A DNA stretch of 54,414 bases, from assembly GCA_903929045.1 (NCBI GenBank), contig CAIYTE010000179.1, forward strand, positions 1-54,414, written 5' to 3'. Below are positions 1-10,476 of the stretch, one piece after another. Source of the DNA: an uncultured Hyphomicrobiales bacterium. Lineage in GTDB: Bacteria; Pseudomonadota; Alphaproteobacteria; Rhizobiales; Xanthobacteraceae. The notes beneath the pieces were generated by a model. It was not told where the DNA came from. It saw only the letters and a list, made by a program, of their open reading frames with translations, and did no database searches. Numbering within the stretch: position 1 is the stretch's first letter; each line of letters begins with the position of its first letter. The translations under genes were made by a program, and so were the position numbers.

Positions 1-995
1 TGATTCGTGGCACCGTTAGCCACCATGTTGGTGACGAGCGTCGATAGCGTTGTCCAGTTGTAGCTAAGGCCGGTCGCTTGCTGCAGCCCGCTGCAATATT
101 CTGTCGTGCCAACCGTGTAATCGACCGCAGGATATTTCGTCGCGCTCGTAGTTCCTGGCGCGGTTACGTTGGTGTCGTAGGACGCGCTGTTTGGGCCGGT
201 CAAATCGCCACGGTCGGTAATGCAGCCCTTCCATGAGCTTTTCATCGACGTCGAATACGTCGTCCACGAGCCGTTGTCGGCGGAGCACTGATATTTCGTC
301 CAGTCGCCGGCGGTCGTTTGGTTGTTACCGCCCGTGCAATTCCCGTAGTCCGACCAGTCGATCCACGATGAGTTGTAGTTTGAGGCGCCGACGTTGACCA
401 CGGTTGTGAACGGGATGATCGATACGTAGACATCGCCGTTGGTGCTAGCTGCGTTCTGCAGTTGGGTCAGCAGATTTTGGGTGGCATTCTTGAGTGCGGT
501 CATCTTTCCGCTCTGAGCCATCGAACCGGTGTTATCGAGTACCAGCGCGACGCGCAGGCGCGTGGAGCCCCAAGCCGTCGTCGATGAGCCGTTCACGGTG
601 ATGTTGTTGTAGCCGATGACGCCGAGAAAGGCGGTTGGCACGTTGGCCGAGCCGGTGACGACGACTTTAGAGCCGCCACTGGCGGTATAGGTCGCGCCGA
701 TCGTGATGCTGGTGGCTTCCGGCCGGTTGAAGAGCGCCTTGAAATAGTTGGTGGCGTTGGTCTGCAGCTGGGAGCTGGACACGGTGGCCGCGTCTTTGGC
801 CAGCATCAGCGCCGTCGAGTCCAGGGCGGACTGCATGGCGGCCTTCACGTTGTTGGCGTGGCTGTAATCGACGGCAAAACCGACGGTGCCGACCACCGGC
901 AGGGTCGCGAGCGCGAAGGTGATTGCGATGTTGCCGCTATTGGCCGCGCGGAACGCGCGTGCGTGTCGGCCAATTCTGGCCCAGAACGTCGACAT
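1..995 (-). CDS. TadG-like Flp pilus assembly protein with vWA domain (3' end outside window)
   Basis: This is an open frame of about 331 residues that runs off the left edge, so the C-terminus is missing. The N-terminus is a short basic stretch followed by a single hydrophobic segment at about residues 23-42 and a TadE/TadG-type continuation (motif SGNIAITFALATLP). From about residue 148 a von Willebrand A domain begins, with the MIDAS-like metal-binding motif DNTGSM at D154. TadG-like proteins are envelope-anchored pseudopilin-related components of Flp/Tad pilus systems. The ATG at 995 was chosen because GAGGG lies five bases upstream. No other tad gene is visible, so the rest of the locus either lies outside or this is an orphan copy. 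The cysteine-containing, Ser/Thr/Asn-rich region after residue 200 is typical of alphaproteobacterial members. Confidence 0.8.
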   Translation of the reverse strand, partial: MSTFWARIGRHARAFRAANSGNIAITFALATLPVVGTVGFAVDYSHANNVKAAMQSALDSTALMLAKDAATVSSSQLQTNATNYFKALFNRPEATSITIGATYTASGGSKVVVTGSANVPTAFLGVIGYNNITVNGSSTTAWGSTRLRVALVLDNTGSMAQSGKMTALKNATQNLLTQLQNAASTNGDVYVSIIPFTTVVNVGASNYNSSWIDWSDYGNCTGGNNQTTAGDWTKYQCSADNGSWTTYSTSMKSSWKGCITDRGDLTGPNSASYDTNVTAPGTTSATKYPAVDYTVGTTEYCSGLQQATGLSYNWTTLSTLVTNMVANGATN

Positions 996-1575
996 GTTGC
1001 CCTCGAATTCTTTCTGAATTCTGGTGCAGCTTTACCGGCGAGACTTAAACCGTTGGTATATGGCCACTGCGAGCAAGCGGAACTTTCTGTTAAGACGAAG
1101 TGCCTCCGGCGCGCGGTATCCATGGGCCGTCAAGGACTTGGTTGGTTAATTCGACCCTTCGCGGATTGCGCAAACACCGAACGGTTCTTAGCTGACGTCG
1201 TTAACAGGGCGTTGGCGCCGGGAACTGCCGGAGCCCGCGCGTGGCGGTTCCGGCAAATCGGACGCCGCTGCCTGGCCGGCGCTTGTGATCGCGTTTTCAG
1301 TAGATATGTCGTCATTGGGGACGGGAACGGCGCATTTCTGTCCCGTAACGGGTCAAATTCCGTGATTTGGCCCGTAGCCGTGCTGTTTTGCCCGTTCCGG
1401 TCGCTTGGAAGGGCACGGACAAGGTCATTAAGATGTGGGTGGCTTCGCGCCGGAGTGGCCATCGGGACAAGATTCAAGAATGCTGACGATCGGCCCAACC
1501 ATGACGCTCCTTGCAAACAGTCTCCCCGAGACCCAGCTGAGTTCGCTCAGTGGGGGGCGCGTGGCGCCAGAGAAA
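996..1575. other. intergenic region between the TadG-like gene and clpS
   Basis: About 580 nt separate the start of the TadG-like gene from the chosen clpS start. Both genes read outward, so promoters for both should lie here. I see no tRNA, repeat or convincing small gene. The plus-strand frame covering 858-1586 has no recognisable domain and half of it is antisense to the TadG-like gene. In-frame upstream starts for clpS exist at 1435 and 1501 and could lengthen that protein. Confidence 0.5.
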
Positions 1576-1917
1576 ATGTCCGATGACGACCGCAAGAAGA
1601 AAGAACCGGCCGGTCCCGGTGGGCCTGGCACCGCGGTCATCACCAAGACCAAGACACAGACCAAGAAGCCCAACTTCTATCGCGTGCTCATTCTCAACGA
1701 CGACTACACGCCGATGGAGTTCGTCACTCACGTTTTAGAACGGTTCTTCAGTAAGGATCACGAAGCCGCCACCCGGGTCATGTTGCACGTACATCATCAC
1801 GGCATCGGCGAATGCGGGATCTACACCTACGAAGTGGCCGAAACCAAAGTCACGCAGGTGATGGACTTTGCCAGAAAACATCAGCATCCTTTGCAATGCG
1901 TGATGGAAAAAAAATAA
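1576..1917 (+). CDS. clpS: ATP-dependent Clp protease adaptor ClpS
   Basis: ClpS binds N-degron substrates and delivers them to the ClpA N-domain for degradation by ClpAP in the cytoplasm. The 113-residue product has a charged, flexible N-terminus rich in Lys and Pro, then the ClpS core with the motif [11 protein letters not shown] (substrate pocket) and the [17 protein letters not shown] segment. It ends in VMEKK, the usual rhizobial ending. The frame stays open back to 1435. The ATG at 1576 ([10 protein letters not shown]) gives the usual family length, and an AG-rich stretch precedes it, but 1501 or 1435 remain possible. clpA follows 43 nt downstream on the same strand, the standard clpS-clpA arrangement. 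Confidence 0.93.
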   Translation: MSDDDRKKKEPAGPGGPGTAVITKTKTQTKKPNFYRVLILNDDYTPMEFVTHVLERFFSKDHEAATRVMLHVHHHGIGECGIYTYEVAETKVTQVMDFARKHQHPLQCVMEKK

Positions 1918-1960
1918 GAGTCGGGGAAGGGGCGCCCAATACAATGAAGATGGGAAGCAA

Positions 1961-4393
1961 ATGCCAACGTTCTCGCGAAGCCTAGAACAATCTCTTCACC
2001 GCGCGCTGGCCCTCGCCAACGAGCGGCATCATGAATACGCGACTCTCGAGCATTTGCTGCTGGCGCTGATCGACGACCAGGACGCTTCCGCCGTGATGCG
2101 GGCCTGCAATGTCGACCTCGACAAGTTGAAGCGCAGCCTGACGTCCTATCTCGAGTCCGAACTCGAAAATCTCATTACGGACGGCGCGGAAGATTCAAAG
2201 CCGACAGCCGGTTTCCAGCGCGTCATTCAGCGCGCCGTCATCCACGTGCAGTCGTCGGGCCGCGAGGAAGTCACTGGCGCCAATGTGCTGGTCGCGATCT
2301 TTGCCGAGCGCGAGAGCCACGCCGCGTATTTCCTGCAAGAGCAGGACATGACGCGCTACGACGCGGTCAATTACATCAGCCACGGCATAGCGAAGCGGCC
2401 GGGCATGACGGAATCGCGCCCCGTGCGCGGCGCGGAAAATGAAGAGAGCGACAGCAAGAGCAACAACAGCGATGAGCCCAAGAAGAAGGGCGACGCGCTG
2501 GAAGCCTATTGCGTCAACCTCAACAAGAAGGCCAAGGACGGCAAGATCGATCCGTTGATCGGCCGTGACAGTGAAATCAGTCGCACCATCCAGGTGCTGT
2601 GCCGCCGCTCCAAGAACAACCCGCTGTTTGTCGGCGATGCCGGCGTCGGCAAGACCGCGATCGCGGAAGGTCTGGCGCGCCGCATTATCCATGGCGAGGT
2701 ACCCGACGTTCTCAAGAACGCGACGGTGTTTGCGCTCGACATGGGCACGCTGCTCGCCGGTACGCGCTATCGCGGCGATTTCGAAGAGCGTCTCAAGCAG
2801 GTGATCAAGGAAATCGAAGCCACGCCCGGCGCGATCATGTTCATCGACGAGATCCACACCGTCATCGGCGCCGGCGCGACCTCCGGCGGCGCGATGGATG
2901 CGTCGAACCTGCTCAAGCCGGCGTTATCGGGCGGTTCGATCCGCTGCATCGGCTCGACGACCTACAAGGAGTACCGCCAGTACTTCGAGAAGGATCGCGC
3001 GCTGGTGCGCCGCTTCCAGAAGATCGACGTCAATGAGCCGTCGATCCCGGATGCCATCGAAATCCTCAAAGGCCTCAAGCCGTATTTCGAGGATTATCAC
3101 AAGCTCAAATACACCAACGACGCCATCAAGGCCGCGGTGGAGCTGTCGTCGCGCTACATCCATGACCGCAAGCTGCCGGACAAGGCGATCGATGTGATCG
3201 ACGAGTCGGGCGCCGCGCAGATGCTGCTGCCCGAGAGCAAGCGCAAGAAGACCATCGGCATCAAGGAAATCGAGACCACGATTTCGACGATGGCCCGCAT
3301 CCCCCCCAAGACGGTGTCGAAGGACGATGCTGAGGTGCTGCGTCACCTCGAGCACACGCTCAAGACCACGGTCTACGGTCAGGATAAGGCGATCGAGGCT
3401 CTGTCGTCGTCAATCAAGCTGGCGCGTGCCGGATTGCGCGAACCGGAGAAGCCGATCGGCTGCTACCTGTTCTCCGGCCCGACCGGCGTCGGCAAGACCG
3501 AGGTCGCCAAACAATTGGCCAAGTCGCTCGGCGTCGAGCTGATCCGCTTCGACATGTCGGAGTACATGGAGCGGCACACCGTGTCGCGCTTGATTGGCGC
3601 GCCTCCGGGCTATGTCGGCTTCGACCAGGGCGGTCTGCTGACCGACGGCGTCGACCAGCATCCGCATTGCGTTTTGCTGCTCGACGAAATCGAGAAGGCG
3701 CATCCGGATCTGTTCAACGTGCTTCTGCAGATCATGGATCACGGCAAGCTGACCGACCACAACGGCAAGCAGGTCGATTTCCGCAACATCGTGCTCATCA
3801 TGACCACGAATGCGGGCGCCTCCGATATGGCGAAGGCGGCTTACGGCTTCACGCGAACGAAGCGGGAAGGCGACGATCAGGAAGCGCTCAACCGGCTGTT
3901 CGCGCCGGAATTTCGCAACCGTCTCGACGCCACCATCACCTTCGCGCATCTGTCGCAGGATGTGATCGCCAAGGTCGTCGAGAAGTTCGTGTTGCAGCTC
4001 GAAGCCCAACTGGGCGACCGCAACATCACGATCGAGTTGTCGGAGGAGGCGGCGCGCTGGCTGATCGCGAGCGGCTACGATGAACTCATGGGTGCGCGCC
4101 CGATGGCGCGTGTCATCCAGGAGAACATCAAGAAGCCGCTGGCCGACGAGGTGCTGTTCGGCAAGCTGAAAGGTGGCGGCCACGTCCGTGTCATCGTCGA
4201 CAAAGACGAGAACGGCCGCGACAAGCTCGGCTTCGAATTCCTCGATGGCCCGATCACGCCGAAGCCGGAGAAGATCCCGGCCGAGCGGCCGAAGGCCAAG
4301 CGGCGCTCGCCGCGGCCGAAGCCGAAAGGCGACGGCGGCAATGATGGGGGCAAGAAGGGCTCCGTGCCCAAGGTGCCGCTGATCAAGGCTTAG
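1961..4393 (+). CDS. clpA: ATP-dependent Clp protease ATP-binding subunit ClpA
   Basis: ClpA is the AAA+ unfoldase that feeds substrates into ClpP. The 810-residue product shows the N-terminal Clp-repeat domain (about residues 1-145, starting [16 protein letters not shown]), a variable acidic/lysine-rich linker, and two AAA modules. The first Walker A is GDAGVGKT at 225-232 with Walker B IMFIDEIH. The second is GPTGVGKT at 506-513 with [13 protein letters not shown]. The C-terminal D2-small domain contains the GARPMARVI motif. The last roughly 45 residues form a Pro/Lys/Gly-rich tail, a common variation in alphaproteobacteria. It lies directly downstream of clpS and is followed by a strong terminator. 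Length and motifs match ClpA rather than ClpB, which has a coiled-coil middle domain, or ClpC. Confidence 0.97.
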   Translation: MPTFSRSLEQSLHRALALANERHHEYATLEHLLLALIDDQDASAVMRACNVDLDKLKRSLTSYLESELENLITDGAEDSKPTAGFQRVIQRAVIHVQSSGREEVTGANVLVAIFAERESHAAYFLQEQDMTRYDAVNYISHGIAKRPGMTESRPVRGAENEESDSKSNNSDEPKKKGDALEAYCVNLNKKAKDGKIDPLIGRDSEISRTIQVLCRRSKNNPLFVGDAGVGKTAIAEGLARRIIHGEVPDVLKNATVFALDMGTLLAGTRYRGDFEERLKQVIKEIEATPGAIMFIDEIHTVIGAGATSGGAMDASNLLKPALSGGSIRCIGSTTYKEYRQYFEKDRALVRRFQKIDVNEPSIPDAIEILKGLKPYFEDYHKLKYTNDAIKAAVELSSRYIHDRKLPDKAIDVIDESGAAQMLLPESKRKKTIGIKEIETTISTMARIPPKTVSKDDAEVLRHLEHTLKTTVYGQDKAIEALSSSIKLARAGLREPEKPIGCYLFSGPTGVGKTEVAKQLAKSLGVELIRFDMSEYMERHTVSRLIGAPPGYVGFDQGGLLTDGVDQHPHCVLLLDEIEKAHPDLFNVLLQIMDHGKLTDHNGKQVDFRNIVLIMTTNAGASDMAKAAYGFTRTKREGDDQEALNRLFAPEFRNRLDATITFAHLSQDVIAKVVEKFVLQLEAQLGDRNITIELSEEAARWLIASGYDELMGARPMARVIQENIKKPLADEVLFGKLKGGGHVRVIVDKDENGRDKLGFEFLDGPITPKPEKIPAERPKAKRRSPRPKPKGDGGNDGGKKGSVPKVPLIKA

Positions 4394-4416
4394 GTTTCAT
4401 CGACTGAAATGAGAAA

Positions 4417-4444
4417 AGGCCGGGCACAAGCGCCCGGCCTTTTT
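4417..4444 (+). terminator. rho-independent terminator of clpS-clpA
   Basis: A perfect 9-bp stem (4417-4425 with 4432-4440) encloses a 6-nt loop and is followed directly by a T tract at 4440-4444. It begins 23 nt after the clpA stop codon, so it should end the clpS-clpA transcript. Confidence 0.9.
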
Positions 4445-4516
4445 GCATGCCGTGCGTGCGCGGAAGCTGCTGCGGTTGCGAAGGGCGCGGGCCTATGAGA
4501 CAGCTTGCCTCCGCTC

Positions 4517-5245
4517 ATGACCACGCTCAGAACATTCCCATCGTCCTCCGCCGCCTATTTTGCCGGCGTCAGATCAGCGCTGACATCCGTTTATGTTATC
4601 GTGCTGATGGGCACCTATATCGGCCTCGGCGCGCTGACGCATGACGCGGGGCTTGCTCCCTTTTGGCTGACGGTGTCGACATTCCTGGTGTGGGCCGCGC
4701 CGGGGCAGTTGCTGATCATTTCCGCGATCAACACCGGCGGCACCATGGTTGAAGTTGCGCTCGGCGTGACGCTCAGCGCCATGCGGCTTTTCCCGATGGT
4801 CGTCGCCTTGCTGCCGGTATTGCGCGGGCCGACGACGCGGCTGCGCGATTTGCTGCTGCCGACGCACTTCACGGCCATCAGCATGTGGGTCGAATCCTTG
4901 CGGCTGTTGCCGCTGGTCGCGCGCGAGAACCGCGTTGCTTTCTGCAACGGCCTGTCCTCGGGTTATATGGGTACCGCGGGCGTGTTCGGTTTTGTCGGCT
5001 ACTACCTGGCCGCCGGACTGCCACCCATTCTTGCGAGCGTCCTGTTGTTTCTGACGCCGATGTCGTTCTTCCTATCGACGATCAAGGGCGCGCGCCTTGT
5101 TGTCGATAAAATTGCGCTCATTCTGGGTTTGGTGCTCGGTCCCGTGCTGGCTTATTGGCAGGTGCAGCTCGATCTGATGTGGACCGGGATCATCGGCGGC
5201 ACGATTGCTTATGCCTTTCACCGGTTCCGCAGGGTGGCCTCATGA
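4517..5245 (+). CDS. azlC: AzlC family branched-chain amino acid exporter, large subunit
   Basis: AzlC proteins are inner-membrane permeases that pair with a small AzlD protein to export branched-chain amino acids or analogues. The product (about 242 residues) is almost entirely hydrophobic and has the family pattern: an N-terminal amphipathic stretch, then GLGALTHDAGL, the WAAPGQLLIISAINTG segment with the conserved Pro-Gly, and SAMRLFPMVVALLP. A TTG at 4505 is an alternative start four codons upstream. The ATG at 4517 is preferred only because it is ATG; neither has a good ribosome-binding site. The stop codon overlaps the azlD start by four bases (ATGA), which implies translational coupling. 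The substrate cannot be told from sequence. Confidence 0.88.
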   Translation: MTTLRTFPSSSAAYFAGVRSALTSVYVIVLMGTYIGLGALTHDAGLAPFWLTVSTFLVWAAPGQLLIISAINTGGTMVEVALGVTLSAMRLFPMVVALLPVLRGPTTRLRDLLLPTHFTAISMWVESLRLLPLVARENRVAFCNGLSSGYMGTAGVFGFVGYYLAAGLPPILASVLLFLTPMSFFLSTIKGARLVVDKIALILGLVLGPVLAYWQVQLDLMWTGIIGGTIAYAFHRFRRVAS

Positions 5246-5589
5246 AGGAAGCCATCGCGGAGCTCGGGCCTTACCTCGTCCTGATCCTGGTCGGCTTCCT
5301 GCCGAACGAAGTGTGGCGTCTGGTCGGCCTCCTGACGGCGCGGGGGCTGAGTGAGGATTCCGAACTCGTCGTCTGGTCGCGAACGGTGGCGACCGCGTTG
5401 CTCGCCGGCGTCATTGCCAAGCTGATCCTGTTTTCATCCGGAGAACTGGCCGGCGTTCCGCTCGCGGTGCGCATCGGCGCGGCGGCATTCGCGTTTGCCG
5501 TCTATTTGATCGTGAAGCGGTCGGTCTTCGCCGGTGTGCTGGCCGGCGAGGCGGCGCTCCTGATCGGCGGCTATCTGTTCGCGCACTAG
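5242..5589 (+). CDS. azlD: AzlD family transporter small subunit
   Basis: This is a 115-residue membrane protein with about four hydrophobic segments, matching the small AzlD-type partner of AzlC. It starts with MKEAIAELGPYLVLILVGFLPNEV; the N-x-V-W-R motif after the first membrane segment is typical of the family. The ATG at 5242 overlaps the azlC stop codon (ATGA), so the two are very likely translated as a unit and act as a two-subunit exporter in the inner membrane. The open frame extends back to 5155, but that extension overlaps azlC and has a shadow-like composition. Individual AzlD sequences are poorly conserved, so the assignment rests largely on the pairing. Confidence 0.85.
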   Translation: MKEAIAELGPYLVLILVGFLPNEVWRLVGLLTARGLSEDSELVVWSRTVATALLAGVIAKLILFSSGELAGVPLAVRIGAAAFAFAVYLIVKRSVFAGVLAGEAALLIGGYLFAH

Positions 5590-5660
5590 GGCAGCACTAG
5601 CAGTATCTTAAGACCGGCGGTCTATCCGGAACGCTGACCCGTACAGGCGCGACGCCCGCG

Positions 5661-7931
5661 ATGTTCGATCTCGGTACGCTCAAGGCTCTTGTCGTTTTGC
5701 TCGCCGTTTACGGCGTGCTGCGGCTTGGCCGCGGCGGTCCGTTGTTGCCGGAGATCGAGCGTGCCGTCGGTACCTTGCTCACGCCGGAGGGAGAAGCCGG
5801 ACGCCGCGACGCAGGGCGCGCCCTGATCGCGGTTGCCGTCATGGCGATCATCTTCGCCGTCTTCATGACGAAGTTCGACGGCGGCTTTGTGCTCAAATGG
5901 CCGATCGACCAGCTCTGGCATCAGGCGATGGTCGACTATGACGCGCTGTGGCGCACGCCGGTGTTCAGCATTCCCGGCAACGCGCTCTATCAGTTCGACA
6001 TGCGGTTGCCGGTCACATCGCATCTGATGCCGGCGCTCGGCCTGTCTGAATTGTTGCCGGTGTCCTGGCGCGTGACGGCGAGCTACGGCGTGCTGTTTGC
6101 CGCCATGCTGTTGCTGTTCTGGTGCATCGGCGCGACGTTCGGCTTGCGTCCGTTGCCGCGCGCCATATTTGCCGGCCTTGTTGCAATGGCGTCCGTGATT
6201 CCGGTCGGCATCGACAAGATCGTCTGGTTCTTTCCGGTGAACTTTTTCACCACGCAATCGCTGCTGGCGACGTGGTGGGGGGAGGCGCCGGCTCTGGCGC
6301 TGGCGACCATCCTGGCGTTCTACTGGATCGGCGGCTTTACCTCCGCGATCAAGAATGTCGGTGCCGCGTTGGGCTTTGCCATCGGTGCTATCCTGACGGT
6401 GTTGGCCTATCCGGCCGGCGCAGTCTATTTCGTGCCGATCATCGCGGTGTATGGCGCGGTATTCGTCTTGACGAGCCGCGCGCGTGGCGAACTGGTGTGG
6501 AAGCTGGCGGCCGGCGCCGTTGTCGCGGCTTTGATGCTGGCGCTGCATGTGCCGCGCTTCTTTGAAAACCTTTACGGATACACCTTTGGCAGCTTTTTCT
6601 TCGAGCATGTCCGCGCGTCGTCGTCTGGGCTGATCGCCGATACCTTCATGATCGCCTCGCGCGGTTTCGATCTGCGGGCGGTATTCGTGTTCTTCGTCTC
6701 CATTGTCGCCGCCATCGTGCTGTCGACGCAGGGGACGGTGCCGGTGCGGCGCTTCGCCAAGGGTATTCTCGCCTGCGAGGTCGCCATCGTGCTGGCTAGC
6801 CTCATCAACGCTTTCACCGCGCGGGCGCCGCTGCTGTTCTCCTATGCCGAGACGGCACACGGCGCGCTGTGGGGCTCGTTCTTCGTGCTGGTGGCGATGG
6901 CGGTTGCGACGCTGATCGATGGGCGCATCGCCGGGTTGCCGGAAAGATGGCCGCTGGCGCGCGGTCTCGCGGTGCACCGGTACACGGTCTATGGCGGCGT
7001 GCTCTTCGCAGCGCTGGTATTGTTCGCTGTTGCCAGTCCGCCGCCTGCGGTTCTGGATTATCCGCCGCAGGCGCCGGCGCTGCAAAGTCTGGCGCGCGAT
7101 CTGGCGCTGACGCCCGGGGCGCCGTTCCGCGGCAAGGTGGCGACGTTTTATGCGCGTGAGGGCGACATTCCGTTCGAGGCCAAGGTTTTCGACTATCGCG
7201 GGGCGTTCGGCAGCGATTTCTTTTCCGACCTTCTGCCGCTCGGCATTCCGTCGCTGAACCAGAGCCAGACCTGGACCTCGCCGATTACCTTCGCATTCCT
7301 GTTTCGCTTCTTTGCCAATGAAGGCGACGGCTTCGAAAAGAACTTCTTCTGGCTCGACCGCTTCAATCTGAAGATCGCGCGCCTCCTGGGCGTGCGTGCG
7401 GTGGTCACCGACACTGAACTGGCGGGTGCGCAGCCTACCGAAACCCTTTCGCGCGACGGGCGGTCGTTGCGCATCTACCGGCTCGACGACGTCAATCTCG
7501 GCCAGTATTCGCCGACGCGCCTGAGGCGCTTGCAGAACGCCGCGGATGCCGTCGCGCTCATCGCCGCCGATGGCTTCGATCCCAAAACGGATGCGGTCGT
7601 GGAGGAGGAAGTCCCCGGCGGGCTTGTGCCGGCTCTGTCCGTGTCGCTGAGCTTTGAGACCGGCCCGGCCTTACGAGTGCGCGCCACGTCGCCATGGCGC
7701 AGCCTGATCGTGCTGCCGCTCGAATTCAGTCATTGCCTGCGGCTGATCGGACCCGGAAAGGCCCGGCTGCTGCCGGTCAATCTGCAGCAGGTTGGCGTGC
7801 TGTTCGAAGGCGAGGCCGATATCGCCATCGAATACCGCTACGGGGTGCTGGACAGCGCCTGCCGGGGTGAAGACCTCGCCCGCGCCAAGGCGCTCGACCT
7901 CAAGGCGATCGTGAAGGCGCCGATCCTATAG
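5661..7931 (+). CDS. large polytopic membrane protein with C-terminal soluble domain
   Basis: The 756-residue product has about ten or more hydrophobic segments between residues 5 and 455, then a soluble stretch of about 300 residues. The layout (membrane half with aromatic-rich loops such as FFPVNFFTTQSLLATWWGEAP, then a globular C-terminal part) resembles membrane glycosyltransferase-like (GT-C/YfhO-type) proteins. I cannot see a defining catalytic motif, so no function is assigned. The C-terminal half contains SQTWTSPITFAFLFRFF and a VRAVVTDTEL segment that could be a ligand-binding fold. It stands alone, about 70 nt after azlD on the same strand and convergent with the HIT gene. The ATG at 5661 is the first in a frame with strong coding character. 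Confidence 0.75.
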   Translation: MFDLGTLKALVVLLAVYGVLRLGRGGPLLPEIERAVGTLLTPEGEAGRRDAGRALIAVAVMAIIFAVFMTKFDGGFVLKWPIDQLWHQAMVDYDALWRTPVFSIPGNALYQFDMRLPVTSHLMPALGLSELLPVSWRVTASYGVLFAAMLLLFWCIGATFGLRPLPRAIFAGLVAMASVIPVGIDKIVWFFPVNFFTTQSLLATWWGEAPALALATILAFYWIGGFTSAIKNVGAALGFAIGAILTVLAYPAGAVYFVPIIAVYGAVFVLTSRARGELVWKLAAGAVVAALMLALHVPRFFENLYGYTFGSFFFEHVRASSSGLIADTFMIASRGFDLRAVFVFFVSIVAAIVLSTQGTVPVRRFAKGILACEVAIVLASLINAFTARAPLLFSYAETAHGALWGSFFVLVAMAVATLIDGRIAGLPERWPLARGLAVHRYTVYGGVLFAALVLFAVASPPPAVLDYPPQAPALQSLARDLALTPGAPFRGKVATFYAREGDIPFEAKVFDYRGAFGSDFFSDLLPLGIPSLNQSQTWTSPITFAFLFRFFANEGDGFEKNFFWLDRFNLKIARLLGVRAVVTDTELAGAQPTETLSRDGRSLRIYRLDDVNLGQYSPTRLRRLQNAADAVALIAADGFDPKTDAVVEEEVPGGLVPALSVSLSFETGPALRVRATSPWRSLIVLPLEFSHCLRLIGPGKARLLPVNLQQVGVLFEGEADIAIEYRYGVLDSACRGEDLARAKALDLKAIVKAPIL

Positions 7932-7945
7932 GGGCCGGCGCGACC

Positions 7946-8368
7946 TCAGGATAAAGCCGCGGCGAGCTTCTTCGCCTGTTCGGCGAGCGTATCCGGCTTT
8001 TCCTTTTCCGCCGCCGGTGGCTTCATCGGCACGCCGGCCTTGCGCGGGATGACATGGACGTGGAGGTGGAACACCACCTGGCCGCCTGCGCCTTCGTTGA
8101 ACTGCTGGATGGTGATGCCCTCGGCACCGAACGCCGTCATCTGCGCCTTGGCGATCTTTTGCGCCACCGTGGCGACATGGGCGAGATCGCCAGCCGGCAC
8201 GTCGAGCAGATTGCGGGCCGGCGCTTTCGGCAGCACCAACGTATGGCCGGGCGCGCGCGGCATGATGTCGAGGAAGGCGAAGGTCTTGTCGTCTTCGTAG
8301 ACCTTGTAACAGGGCAGTTCGCCCCGCAGGATCTTGGCGAAGATGTTGTTGGGATCGTAGCTCGGCAT
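7946..8368 (-). CDS. HIT family protein (histidine triad nucleotide hydrolase)
   Basis: HIT proteins are small cytosolic nucleotide hydrolases or transferases acting on AMP conjugates. The 140-residue product carries the histidine triad HLHVHV at 101-106 (middle His103 the expected nucleophile) and the upstream conserved ILRGELPC and FLDIMPRAPGHTLVLPK segments of the HINT branch. The last 30 residues are an Ala/Lys-rich tail typical of rhizobial members. The start at 8368 is supported by GGGGA six bases upstream. It lies 28 nt downstream of the DUF482-like gene on the same strand, a neighbourhood suggesting cotranscription. The physiological substrate is not predictable. Confidence 0.93.
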   Translation of the reverse strand: MPSYDPNNIFAKILRGELPCYKVYEDDKTFAFLDIMPRAPGHTLVLPKAPARNLLDVPAGDLAHVATVAQKIAKAQMTAFGAEGITIQQFNEGAGGQVVFHLHVHVIPRKAGVPMKPPAAEKEKPDTLAEQAKKLAAALS

Positions 8369-8395
8369 CTGCGTTCCCCGACTCAGGCGTGAAGC

Positions 8396-9637
<1,242 letters not shown>

Positions 9638-9726
9638 GGGGCGCACGTTTCTGGCCTGACTTTACGCCGGAAATGCAGCGCGAATAGCCGTGTTTCGGCA
9701 AAGCTGGTGGCAGGCTGTTGCCGGCC

Positions 9727-10476
9727 TTAAGGCCGCCAGCCCTCGAAGATCATCTGGTCGGTCCAGCGCCGGGCCGCGGCGCGGTCGGCCTCGCTGCGCA
9801 CCGTCCAGGTCAGCAGCGGCAGGCCGAACACCCAGCGCGCCGCCAAGGGCGCCACGGCTGGGAGGTCCTTGATGCCATAGGCGATGAACTGCGGCCGTGT
9901 CCGGTTGGCATGGAGCAGCCACGGCATGGTCCGCCTGGCCGAGGCGGGCAGACGTTGCCATTCGTCGTGATTGTAATGCCGTTCGGCGACGATGCCCCGC
10001 GTCAGCGCCGGTGCGATGATCCGCGCCGTTTCGATCATGCCCGGGTCGAACGACATCACGGCCACCGGACCTTTATATCCGGCCAACACCTTGGCCGCGC
10101 GCTCAACCAGCCGCCGGTCGCCGTTGAAATGGCTCTTGAGCTCGATGACCAAAGGTGTGCGCCCGGCGACGAGATCGCACAGTTCGCCCAAAGTCAGGAT
10201 GCGGTCGCTGGTCGTCTTGAAGCGCACGGCCTTGAGGTCGGCGGCATTCATTTGCGCGAGGCGTCCGTCGCCCTCGGTCAGCCGGCCCAGCGCATCGTCA
10301 TGATGCACCATGGCTTCGCCATCGGCGCTGATCTGGATGTCGGTCTCGATGCCGTAGCTGCCGGCCAGCGCGGCACTAAAGGCCGAGGCCGTATTTTCGA
10401 TCACGCCGCTTCCGGCGTCATGCAGTCCGCGATGCGCGATCGGCCGCGCCGTGAGCCAGCCAAGGTTCGAAATCAG
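9727..10476 (-). CDS. glycerophosphodiester phosphodiesterase family protein
   Basis: The product belongs to the GDPD family, which hydrolyses glycerophosphodiesters to glycerol 3-phosphate and an alcohol. Visible motifs are ARPIAHRGLHDAGSG and VIENTASAF, YGIETDIQ, HHDDALGRLT, PLVIELKSHF and a C-terminal LLTWTVRSEAD segment. The catalytic HRG motif lies upstream of the first ATG/GTG/TTG (GTG at 10404) in this frame, and there is no canonical start between the upstream stop at 10576 and that GTG. I place the start at CTG 10476, which overlaps the ridA stop; ATT at 10473 is equally plausible, and GAGGT at 10484-10480 could serve as ribosome-binding site. A start at 10404 would remove catalytic residues. 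Cotranscription with ridA is likely. Confidence 0.8.
   Translation of the reverse strand: MISNLGWLTARPIAHRGLHDAGSGVIENTASAFSAALAGSYGIETDIQISADGEAMVHHDDALGRLTEGDGRLAQMNAADLKAVRFKTTSDRILTLGELCDLVAGRTPLVIELKSHFNGDRRLVERAAKVLAGYKGPVAVMSFDPGMIETARIIAPALTRGIVAERHYNHDEWQRLPASARRTMPWLLHANRTRPQFIAYGIKDLPAVAPLAARWVFGLPLLTWTVRSEADRAAARRWTDQMIFEGWRP

Noticed and set aside
858-1586. 242-residue plus-strand frame
   Set aside because: Half of it is antisense to the TadG-like gene, it runs into the start of clpS, and it has no recognisable domain or ribosome-binding site.
5622-7085. 487-residue minus-strand frame
   Set aside because: Antisense to the large membrane protein gene, with extreme Arg/Gln/His content and no domain; typical shadow of a GC-rich gene.
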